From the NCBI GenBank assembly GCA_009746045.1, contig RPFO01000090.1, forward strand, positions 45,001 through 70,000: DNA of 25,000 bases, written 5' to 3'. A model generated the notes under the pieces. That model made no database searches. It was not told where the DNA came from and saw only the letters and a program-made list of their open reading frames with translations. Of the stretch, positions 15,387 to 23,285 are shown piece after piece (positions within the stretch are counted from its first letter, which is position 1; each line of letters starts with the position of its first letter). Position numbers and translations under genes: made by a program. The DNA is from Mesostigma viride (taxonomy: Eukaryota; Streptophyta; Mesostigmatophyceae; Mesostigmatales; Mesostigmataceae).

Positions 15387-16657
15387 CTGCTCATCAGGGT
15401 GGTAAACGGGTACGGGACCTAGTAGCCCGCTCTTATTACTGGCCTTCCCTTTATAAGGATGTAGATGAGTATGTTAGAACTTGTCAATCTTGCCAGGAAA
15501 TGAAACCCAATAATGTAGGACAGATAGCAGAACCTAGGACATTGCCTGACCCCATCATGCCTTGGGATTCTATCATGATGGATTTTGTAGGACCTTTTAG
15601 AAAGAATGATAGGGGCAATGCCCAAATCCTTGTGTTCATAGATCGTTTTACTCGTATGTGCCATCTTGTGCCGTGTCCTTTAGAACTCACCGCACGTGAT
15701 TGCGCACGCCTATACCTCAATAATGTATATAGATATCATGGATTGAGTAGGCAGTTTATTAGTGATAAGGATAAATTATTTACCTCAGATTTTTGGCAGC
15801 AGTTTTTCGCTGCCATCGGTACCAAGGTTACCTACGGTACTGCCTACCACTCCTCCTCCTCTCATTTAGTAGAGCGTCTTAATAGAGTAGTAGAAGAAGC
15901 GCTTAGGCACTATGTTAATGGCTCGGGTAGTGATTGGGAGGATTATTTATGTTTGGTAGAGTTCTCCCTCAACAATTGTCCCCAAGCTGCGCATGGATAT
16001 ACGCCCTTCTTCTTAGATACTGGTAGACAGCCCCTTACCCCTACCTCTCTCTTAGCTAGTCCTTTACGGGACAAGGATGATGTGTCCCGAGATACTGTAG
16101 AAGGTGTACAGTCCTTACTAGATAGAATGAAAAATGCTCATGACCACGCGATCTCAGGGTACCAAAAAGCTCAGGCTAAGTACCTTGCTAGGTTGCGTGC
16201 CTCCTTAGATAGACGAGCACCTGAGATAGAAATAGGAGATCTAGTATTAGTAGAAGGCCCCCGTGTTGGCCGTTTTGCTCATAAGTTTGAAGCAGAACTG
16301 AAGGTCAAACTTAGGCCCGCCTTCTTAGGACCCTTCCATGTGTTGTCTAGGGTAGGAAATTTCTTATATAAAGTCGATATCCCTACCTCCTGGCAAACGC
16401 ATTCAAACACCTTCCATAGGAGCCAGCTTAAACTGTACCATCCTAGTACGTTCGCTGGCAGGGAGTTAGCGCCTGCCCCTTTAGAGCATAACCCTGACAC
16501 TGGGGAAGTAGAAGACGAAGTAGAAAGCATCGTGGCCCATAGAGATATCAAAAAGGGCCGCGGTACCCAGCGTCAGTATAAAGTGAAGTGGATGTATGCT
16601 CGTAGTGAAGTAGATAAGGTTTGGTATACTACATCTCCAGGAGGACTCTTCGACTGA
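15386..16657 (+). CDS. Chromovirus integrase with C-terminal chromodomain
   Basis: This enzyme inserts the cDNA into chromosomes, and the chromodomain steers it to histone-marked chromatin. The H2C2 zinc finger ends with TCQSC near 15480. Numbered from the Met at 15500, the catalytic core has D28 (MMDFVGP), D89 (FISDKD) and E125 (HLVERLN), an exact D,D(35)E spacing. Residues 340-385 form a chromodomain: VESIVAHRDIKKG, YKVKWMYA and a terminal Trp-containing stretch. The frame ends at TGA 16655-16657. A purine-rich tract (AAAGTAAGGAGGG) follows within about 20 bases and could be the polypurine primer, but I could not recognise an LTR after it. The N-terminal part of the zinc finger is in another frame. 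Confidence 0.92.
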   Translation, partial: AAHQGGKRVRDLVARSYYWPSLYKDVDEYVRTCQSCQEMKPNNVGQIAEPRTLPDPIMPWDSIMMDFVGPFRKNDRGNAQILVFIDRFTRMCHLVPCPLELTARDCARLYLNNVYRYHGLSRQFISDKDKLFTSDFWQQFFAAIGTKVTYGTAYHSSSSHLVERLNRVVEEALRHYVNGSGSDWEDYLCLVEFSLNNCPQAAHGYTPFFLDTGRQPLTPTSLLASPLRDKDDVSRDTVEGVQSLLDRMKNAHDHAISGYQKAQAKYLARLRASLDRRAPEIEIGDLVLVEGPRVGRFAHKFEAELKVKLRPAFLGPFHVLSRVGNFLYKVDIPTSWQTHSNTFHRSQLKLYHPSTFAGRELAPAPLEHNPDTGEVEDEVESIVAHRDIKKGRGTQRQYKVKWMYARSEVDKVWYTTSPGGLFD

Positions 16658-17802
16658 TGCACCAAAGTAAGGAGGGCTCTCAGCCGAGGACAAGGAACTG
16701 TCCCTCGTGCCTGATAACCACCTTATTGCCTCCCCTGCTATAGAATAATGCTTTCAAAACACATACTTTGCACAGTCTGATGATGAAGCCGCACATGCGG
16801 AGTTTATTGAGAAAGTTAATACAATTACAACACGTTGATAGTCTCAATATCGATGCACTCCATGCTCACGAGCCCGCAGTTAGGCAGCGCTCCATGACAT
16901 GCTACCGGCCTTGCTCCCAAGAAAAGGGAGAAACACGAAGGCCACTAACGAGAGACTCGAAGAGACTACACGCTGCGTGAGAGTCCTCTTCGACTATGAA
17001 CCAAACCATTCGTCATACCACACGCATGACACACGCCACACTTGTCAGTCCAGCCAGGAATGCCAAAACTATCTTGCTGCCTGAACCATGCGAATAGAAA
17101 CCGCATTCCAGTTGCCGTCCTGGCTTTCTACCACACATGCCAACAAAAGCAGGAAGGCATCCCGACAAATCTAAATTGCTACCCTGTTGCCGATCTCATC
17201 TCCTAGAGGCTCCGGCATTTCTGTCCCTGGGAATGTCCGACATTGAGTCACGTCCAGCAAGGTCGAAGCATAATATCCTTCAGACAATCTGCACGCTCAC
17301 ACCTTGCGTGTGAGTGGCCCAGCAAACATTGCGTCTAATCGTTCCTTTCTAGAAGAAATCCCTTTTTAGGGCTGCCAGCGATTTCGCATTCATTCCAGCG
17401 ATCTGGCTCCGCACCGCAAATTGTCCTTTTCCATTTTCTGTCCAGTCCTCATAACGTTGACCCGCTATTCTACACCACAAAGACACCTGGCCTGTCAATA
17501 GCCTCGGCGCTGTTGAAGTCCAGCAGTACAGCTTCAGCTCCAGCTGTCCACTAACACGCGTATGATCCTCTCGACGCTGCACACTTGTGCTGCCGTCCGC
17601 TCAAGTCAGTGCTGCGCGCCCAGCTGTGCCTGGCCCGGCGCGCGTGCACGTACACTTTCGTCCGCTCTTATGCTGCAAGTGCTAGTGTCCCCCCCCGGTC
17701 ACTAGCCTTTGTCGAAAATGCGTAGAAGACAAATTCCTTGCGCACGTCACCGGTCTTGTGCATAGTGGGCGCCCGGATGACATAGCGCGCGTCCGTGACA
17801 GC
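16658..17802. other. Gene-free stretch after the chromovirus
   Basis: I see no supported gene here. There are small hairpins, for example CTCACAC/GTGTGAG around 17295-17315, and short frames without domains. The chromovirus 3' LTR should begin here, but I found no match to the sequence before 2825. Confidence 0.5.
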
Positions 17803-17945
17803 TGTCGCGTCTGCGTGCCACAATCTCCGGCGCCACCATGGCGGCTGGCCACTCAGCTTAATTTGGTAAAACCCAAATGAGCTGAGCTGATGTGCCTGCC
17901 TTAACTGCATGCCCTGTGGGGTGGGCGAGGACCTGTCCCATGATT
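17803..17945. repeat. Left arm of a perfect 143-bp inverted repeat (uninterrupted copy)
   Basis: By eye this is identical, as reverse complement, to 20847-20891 plus 23188-23285. It holds a single TTAA (17901-17904 region) where the right arm carries the second TTAA element, so it serves as the empty site. Within the arm, CTCAGCT-AATTTGG pairs nearly perfectly with CCAAAT-AGCTGAG, giving an internal hairpin. Confidence 0.93.
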
Positions 17946-17971
17946 CCCCCCCTCGCTGGCGACCGGCCCCA

Positions 17972-18166
17972 TCACGAAGACAGCGATCGTACCAAGACAA
18001 GGGCAGCGGTGACCGCAGTCAAGCTGCGGGAGGTAAACTGCGCAGCGGTGCACACTGGACAAAACCAATCCCCCTCCGGAATGCTGGTGACCACGGGCTG
18101 CAAGCACTGTATGTGCCAACCACAGTTACACTGATCACACAATAACATGGACTCCGCCTGATCGAC
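17972..18166 (-). pseudogene. Half PHD finger joined to the truncated RT
   Basis: Part of a PHD zinc finger, the kind that reads histone tails: MLLCDQCNCGWHIQCL followed by IPEGDWFCPVC. The visible ligands are the second Cys pair, the His-Cys pair and the last Cys pair. The first Cys-x2-Cys is missing, because upstream of about 18165 the DNA is RT sequence in another frame. The junction looks like a recombination or template-switch point. The frame continues without a domain to a stop at 17972, close to the left inverted-repeat arm. A fragment without its first ligand pair should not fold normally. Confidence 0.7.
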
Positions 18167-18707
18167 CCGGCGCAACTGCGATCTGATGAAAGCCGCTACG
18201 CAGGTCCAGCGAGGACACAAACTTCACATGAGGAGATATCTTATCCAGGACATCATCCACACGTGGCATGGGGTAACGGTCCACGGGTGTGTGTGCATTC
18301 AGCAACCGCAGATCGGTGGCCATGCGCATACCCGTCCATGCCCCGGTGATAGCGTCCTTCTTGGGCGCAACGACAACGGCAGCGGCATAGCTGGAGGAAG
18401 ATTGCCTGATGATACCGGCATCCTCTAACTCCTTGCATTGCTCGGCTACAAAATCCAACTCGGCCTGACTCAGGCGATGCTGGCGTCGGAACAAAGGGGT
18501 GTCAGTGTCCAATGGAACACGCATGGTCCCACCATTGAAACACCCCAGTTCATCACTTGTGAAAGCGAAGGCCCCCCTTGCAGTGCCTAGCCACTTTAGC
18601 ATGGCTGAGCGCTGCGCATCAGAAAGGTGTTCGCCAATAGCCCAGGGGTGCGTATCCGCGGGATCACCCACAGCTACCGCATGTGCCTCAAGATGCGGCG
18701 CCCTAGC
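18135..18707 (-). pseudogene. Truncated gypsy-type reverse transcriptase
   Basis: The N-terminal part of a Ty3/gypsy RT: FVAEQCKELEDAGIIRQSSS, VVVAPKK, RMATDLRLLN, YPMPRVDDVLD and SSLDLRSGFHQIAVAP, which holds the first catalytic Asp. Homology stops at about 18168, before the YxDD box, so the enzyme is dead. The frame opens at 18707, overlapping the end of the methyltransferase ORF by a few bases in the +1 phase, so the two were probably one polyprotein joined by a +1 shift. There is no suitable ATG. RNase H and integrase are absent from the window. Confidence 0.85.
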
Positions 18708-20883
18708 CTAGATCGTCGTGGAACAAGGAAAAGGCTGCCACGCCTGGTGTGACACCCACCGCCGGAGCCTCGCGTGCCGCACGGTGTATTACCCGATGCA
18801 GCGTGGGCTCGCCGGCCAGCACGGTGCTGGTCAGCAGGGCGGTCATGAGAATGATAGTCCACACCTGTCGCAGACGCCACCCCCATGCTGATGAAGTCCC
18901 CGTCGCTGCAGGGCGCTTCAGTTTGGCTGCGCGCGCCTCAACCTGCTGAGGCGGATTGGCTGGGGACGCCCCCCCAGACTGGCGCACGGCAACCGATGCA
19001 AGCAGCACATACCCGACCTGCAACACCGACATAGCCTGGCCTATCAAAGACCAGCGCTCACTCTCGAGCACGCCCGGCAGCGCCGAGGCCCCGACATGAA
19101 AACCCATGCTGGCCTCACGAAATTCTGCGGGTGGCTGCACCAACAGACCGGTGGTAGTGTCCCAAACGAGACCCTTACCCCGATCACGGTATGCTGTCGA
19201 CCCTTGGTAACTGACCAGGGTCGGCAGTGCACACATGGGGCTCCCGACCCGGTTGACGCGTGCATACGGTGGGCGATCCTCGCTATCCACCTTCTGCGTG
19301 ACTAGGTGGGAAGGCAATGCTACCTCCGCAGACACACTCGGATGCTGCCTTGCTACGGCCCCCAAGACCGCCTGCACATCGGTCGCACACGCCACGTTGG
19401 TCCAATAGGCACGCAAACGATGCGTGAGCCCACCCAGCCCTGCGTTGTCACACACGATGGGCTCCCCCAGGAGTGCCACGATTGTAGCCCAGTCCTCCCG
19501 CACCGCCTGATGTGGGCTGTCACCCGCCACAACGTTCTCAAACAGATACGCAGGCGGATGGGGCTGACGCGACTGCAACAGTCCCACCACACGCAACAGT
19601 TCCCAGAACAGCGCGCTACGCGGATCGGCTAGCCCCCGCCCTTGCCCTGCCTGGCTCAGGCCCTGGCACTCCCAACCCGCAATTACCAAGTCGATGGCAT
19701 GATGCCTGCGCAACAACTGCTGCACCTGCACCTCACCGATGGCTCGGATATCTTGAGGACATTCCCCAAACGGGTCACGCCATGCTGATGGCGGAAACTG
19801 CGCGGGATACTCTCGCGACAACACGCCACAGTGACTGAAGTACACCTGACGCGCCTTGTGCGATGGCTCTACCGCGATGAGTTTACGGCACACGCCGCCT
19901 GCGGCCAAAAAGCCTGCAATGCCCCCTCCGATCCCCGCAAACAGTTCCAACACTACCGCACCCTTGGCAAAATCAGGGGCCTGCGGTAAGATTGCAGCAG
20001 AAAAATTACCTTGGGCCTCCGAGACACCCGGTTGCAGCAAAGTGAGGCCATGGCTGGCCATCTGAGGAATGGTGATGACGGCTTCAGTTACCCGCTTGCG
20101 CATAGCCAGCTGCCGCGTGGACGTCACAGCATCCAGCGACCACTGCGTGCGCATCTTGGCAATGCTCGCCGTTGGCTGGGGCAGCACCGTCCGATGCTTG
20201 TCCCACGCCGATGAGCCCGCCGCCCGTACCTCCACCATGCTGACCTCCACCACGCCCGCAGCCGCGGAAGGGTTGAGGCGTGCAGCCCCGGCTGAAGAAC
20301 TGAAGCATGAGACCGGCACGCTGGCCCGCTTCAGGCCAGCCCCATCCCAATCAGGGATGTAAGATGCCTCCTCCGCCCTATAGTCCACCTGAACCATGGC
20401 GCGAGCAAGGACATCCACCCCGAGTAGTGCGGAATATCCACACTTGTTGACCACCAGCGCATACGCGGACACGGTGGTCATGCTAGAGGCGCGCAACGGA
20501 TTGAAAATCACGTTGACTTTAACCGCCGTCATAGCGTACGGCTTACTAGCCGGACCCTGCCAACCTGACACAGACACGGGGCTTTCCACTAAGCCACCGT
20601 TCTCGTAGGTCAGGTTCAGCATGGTGGCCAAGTCCGTGCTGATGACTAGCGGCTGAGCACCGCTATCAAGCTTGACTGCGCCAACCAACGGACATGTCAC
20701 CATGTCGCTCCATACATCTCCACAGGCTCCAACTGCTTGGAACGCCATGGACGGCTCACCATTGGGGTATGGAACCACCGTGGGAACCTGGGGGACTGCA
20801 CTAGTGCGCTGCTGGCTACTTGTGCTGACCACTCCCGCTTGCACCAAATCATGGGACAGGTCCTCGCCCACCCCACAGGGCAT
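18703..20883 (-). CDS. Retropepsin - C5-cytosine DNA methyltransferase polyprotein of a retroelement
   Basis: 726 codons from the ATG at 20883; the frame is open a little further into the neighbouring TTAA element. Residues are counted from 20904. The retropepsin domain lies at about 70-170, with VKLDSGAQPLVIST (D80) and ALLGVDVL. The methyltransferase spans about 316-635: motif I LELFAGIGGG, motif IV GWECQGLSQAG with catalytic C413, motif VI FENVV with E456, motif VIII THRLRAYWTN and a motif X-like IGQAMSV. All key residues are present, with Glu instead of Pro before the catalytic Cys. Near the C terminus a basic stretch precedes an 18-residue hydrophobic segment (VWTIILMTALLTSTVLAG). A gypsy RT fragment follows in +1 phase, placing the methyltransferase between protease and RT. 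Confidence 0.9.
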   Translation of the reverse strand: MPCGVGEDLSHDLVQAGVVSTSSQQRTSAVPQVPTVVPYPNGEPSMAFQAVGACGDVWSDMVTCPLVGAVKLDSGAQPLVISTDLATMLNLTYENGGLVESPVSVSGWQGPASKPYAMTAVKVNVIFNPLRASSMTTVSAYALVVNKCGYSALLGVDVLARAMVQVDYRAEEASYIPDWDGAGLKRASVPVSCFSSSAGAARLNPSAAAGVVEVSMVEVRAAGSSAWDKHRTVLPQPTASIAKMRTQWSLDAVTSTRQLAMRKRVTEAVITIPQMASHGLTLLQPGVSEAQGNFSAAILPQAPDFAKGAVVLELFAGIGGGIAGFLAAGGVCRKLIAVEPSHKARQVYFSHCGVLSREYPAQFPPSAWRDPFGECPQDIRAIGEVQVQQLLRRHHAIDLVIAGWECQGLSQAGQGRGLADPRSALFWELLRVVGLLQSRQPHPPAYLFENVVAGDSPHQAVREDWATIVALLGEPIVCDNAGLGGLTHRLRAYWTNVACATDVQAVLGAVARQHPSVSAEVALPSHLVTQKVDSEDRPPYARVNRVGSPMCALPTLVSYQGSTAYRDRGKGLVWDTTTGLLVQPPAEFREASMGFHVGASALPGVLESERWSLIGQAMSVLQVGYVLLASVAVRQSGGASPANPPQQVEARAAKLKRPAATGTSSAWGWRLRQVWTIILMTALLTSTVLAGEPTLHRVIHRAAREAPAVGVTPGVAAFSLFHDDLG

Positions 20884-20891
20884 GCAGTTAA
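20847..20891. repeat. Right arm of the 143-bp inverted repeat, first part
   Basis: 45 bp ending in TTAA (20888-20891), identical to the reverse complement of the inner end of the left arm. It includes the start codon of the methyltransferase ORF. The rest of the arm resumes at 23188 after the inserted TTAA element. Confidence 0.93.
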
Positions 20892-21337
20892 GGGGAGGGG
20901 ACACCCCTAAAGGGCACTTTTCTGGAAACCATACCTATGCATGTGCTCCGGGGCAAATCCAATGATGATTGGGGACCATTAATATGATAAAAAAAAAAAT
21001 TTCCAGCCACTTGGGGGGGGTACTAGCCCCCACAGGGCACCGGTAACGCGCTAAAAATAGAAAAAGACGCTATTCTAGTCACATTTTTTCTAGGGCAGTG
21101 GGCAAACATATTGGGACCAAATCATATATTCCCATATAGTTCCCTGACTTTTGAGAAATGCTACCTAATTTTGAGCACAAAATAATCATGTTTACACACA
21201 TTGATGGATTTTCCCGCAAAAAGGGTACTTTTTTAATGAAAAAAAAAATTATCAAATCATAAACACATGGAATAGGGCCAAATCATATATTCCCAAATAC
21301 TAGAGGTTGGGGGACATGCAGCCCCAAATTTTCAGGT

Positions 21338-21740
21338 CATTCTGACAAGCGCAGCCCTATTTGATGGATATTCCTAGATTGCCACCTGTGACGAAGCTAA
21401 GGGAGGTTTTAGCTAGTAATTAACCAAACTAACACCCCTTTATACATCTAAGCCTCATGAAAACTTGCCAAACCACATACTACCATTCTCTGCACATATG
21501 GTACCTCCTATGTTCAAGGTTTGACGCCATTCTGACAAGAACTGCCCAAGTTACAACCATTCCAAGACAGCCACCCATGTAGACGCTACAAGGAAATTAG
21601 AGTAACCATTTAGCCACACTAGCACCTCCTTCTTCATCAAAGACATCTGCAAACTGACCAAAGCACACATAATCAACTCTTGCACGCTGATGGCAACGCA
21701 TGCTCAATGTGGGGGGTCATTGCGACAAGAACTGCTCAAG
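21338..21740. repeat. Degenerate 190-bp tandem repeats inside TTAA element 2
   Basis: CATTCTGACAAG occurs at 21338 and 21528, and as CATTGCGACAAG at 21718, exactly 190 bp apart each time. The second and third are followed by AACTGC-CAAGTT with small changes. Other shared words, such as CAAATCATATATTCCCA at about 21118 and 21280, are spaced differently, so the array is old and partly scrambled. Confidence 0.6.
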
Positions 21741-23141
21741 TTGATGGGTTTCCTATATGACCACATGATAAGGCGCTAAGGACCACTCAGTAAGTTAGAA
21801 ACCCCACAGTGCCACTTAATATGCCATCCAACATGCACCAAAACCATGCAGAGTATGTTTACAAAGTACAAAGGGGTGGCCACGCACCTCATATGTCTTC
21901 ATCATCCCTCCAGCATGGCCAGCCTTGTAAATATGTGCATAGCCTTGACGGTGGTAGCCCTAACATGCCTAAGCGGCATTTCCTATGTTTCTCCCAGGTT
22001 AGAGTGTAAGGTTGATGCCAACCAAGCTAATCAACACAACAACACCTCCTAAACTGTCCTCCCCGGCATGGATGACAAACTGGGACTATGGAGGGCAAGG
22101 AACCAAGTAAGAACATGGTATATATAGCTTGCATGCAGTCATGCATGTCAACCATGGTTGGCTCAGCACATTGTAGTCTTGTCACATCATCATAACAAAG
22201 GAAAGCTCAAACAACCATTGGTGCCAGCTATCTACATGCAGTCACACAAATGCAATATCTCCAACATCATCATCACTATAACACTTCCATCCCTGCACGA
22301 TAAAATGCAAAGAAACCATTGGCGGCCCTTCACCGCATGAGCGCTGTGATGCCGCTGCGGCCTGTGAGGAGAGGGTGCGTCACTCTCAAACAACAAGAAG
22401 CGTCCATACGCACAACATCCTTGCCAGAACACGTTTTATGAAATGCCTTATACCTTCCCGAAGAGCTATAGGCTGCGACTGAAGCGGCCCTGATCACGAC
22501 ATCAACGAAAACAATCTAAAGCTGCCAGGTATTCGACAACACAACGGCAAGCGACGGCGAGCTAGCTGGCGGAAACTGCCCAAAAAGAACGCAAAAAACC
22601 TCGAACGATGAGCTCATAGAAGAAAGCACCGATAGCAGATAACGTTCGCGACAAATCTATACCTTGCCCTCGTAAATCCCTCGCCCAGGCGCGCAACAAC
22701 AGCCGTTCTTCCATGGACAGGTCAGACACGCACTGCGCAGGTCTGAACAATTACTTACCGATAATGGCCGAAAATCTGGCAAAAAGCACCCGCTCGGTTT
22801 AGAATTCGATGCAACCGATATTAATGCCTGCTTCAAGGTCAGAACAGCCCCCAAAACCGCTATTTTACAGCCGCTATCATGAATTCTATTTCATTCCGCG
22901 CGACCAAAAAATTCAGATTACCCCCCATGCCGATGGCATAAAAAAACAACAGCGATATTGTAAACCAGCTGATTTCCGCCACAAAATAACATCATAAACT
23001 CATATCCTTTTAGATTCGAGTAAAATTTTTGCATTTCGCCTGCCCTAGTGTGGTAGTTTCGCCTGAACGCAGTCGCCATGGCCACTTCCGCAAGGGGTGC
23101 GCGCACCGTGCACGTGAAATTTGTGACCTTCGGCTCCGGCG

Positions 23142-23167
23142 CGAATTTTTTGGCGCCAAAAAATTCG
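23142..23167. repeat. 26-bp perfect palindrome touching the right terminal repeat
   Basis: CGAATTTTTTGGC is followed directly by its exact reverse complement. It ends at 23167, and the terminal repeat of TTAA element 2 begins at 23168. Confidence 0.92.
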
Positions 23168-23187
23168 GGGGTGTCCCGTCCCCTTAA

Positions 23188-23285
23188 GGCAGGCACATCA
23201 GCTCAGCTCATTTGGGTTTTACCAAATTAAGCTGAGTGGCCAGCCGCCATGGTGGCGCCGGAGATTGTGGCACGCAGACGCGACA
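23188..23285. repeat. Right arm of the 143-bp inverted repeat, second part
   Basis: 98 bp identical to the reverse complement of the outer part of the left arm (17803-17900). It contains GCCGCCATGG, the start of the GC-rich ORF at 23249. The two arm copies part after CGCGACA. Confidence 0.93.

Larger units (their letters stand above)
2056..16657 (+). mobile_element. Ty3/gypsy chromovirus, interrupted by a nested copia element
   Basis: The domain order along the + strand is leader ORFs, Gag, retropepsin, RT, RNase H, integrase, chromodomain, which is the Ty3/gypsy order and the chromovirus type. The span given is minimal. I could not identify matching LTRs on either side, a clear primer binding site or a target duplication, so neither edge is proven. 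The reading frame is broken at the G7 run near 5060, at a 26-nt insertion (14629-14654), near 15133 and near 15384, besides the copia insertion. This copy therefore looks disabled but still highly recognisable. Confidence 0.85.
20892..23183. mobile_element. TTAA-flanked, piggyBac-like non-autonomous DNA transposon 2
   Basis: The ends are GGGGAGGGGACACCCC at 20892-20907 and the reverse complement of GGGGACGGGACACCCC at 23168-23183, 15 of 16 bases alike. TTAA flanks both sides (20888-20891, 23184-23187). The uninterrupted inverted-repeat arm at 17803-17945 has only one TTAA at this point, which proves the target duplication and both edges. The 2,292-bp interior has no transposase. It is AT-rich at the left and holds degenerate 190-bp repeats and small frames without domains. 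A 26-bp perfect palindrome touches the right terminal repeat. Confidence 0.93.

Noticed and set aside
17349-17582. Minus-strand 77-codon frame
   Set aside because: No domain, no clear start and no partner frames. It reads plausibly but cannot be supported.
17668-18000. Minus-strand 110-codon frame through the left repeat arm
   Set aside because: Overlaps the arm and the PHD fragment region in another frame, with no recognisable domain.
22562-22750. Minus-strand 62-codon frame with MEERLLLRAWARDLRGQG
   Set aside because: It looks protein-like but is short, isolated inside TTAA element 2 and without a recognised family.
22743-22758. 16-nt GTAAGT...TTCAG on the minus strand as another miniature intron
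   Set aside because: Removing it does not join sensible frames, and a stop follows. The splice-like ends are probably chance.
20892-23183. Autonomous piggyBac transposon
   Set aside because: No frame long enough for a transposase and no DDD transposase motifs in either TTAA element.
17803-23285. DIRS-type element (inverted ends plus methyltransferase)
   Set aside because: DIRS elements lack an aspartic protease, carry a different (adenine-type) methyltransferase after RT and have a tyrosine recombinase. Here the enzyme is C5-type and follows a retropepsin.
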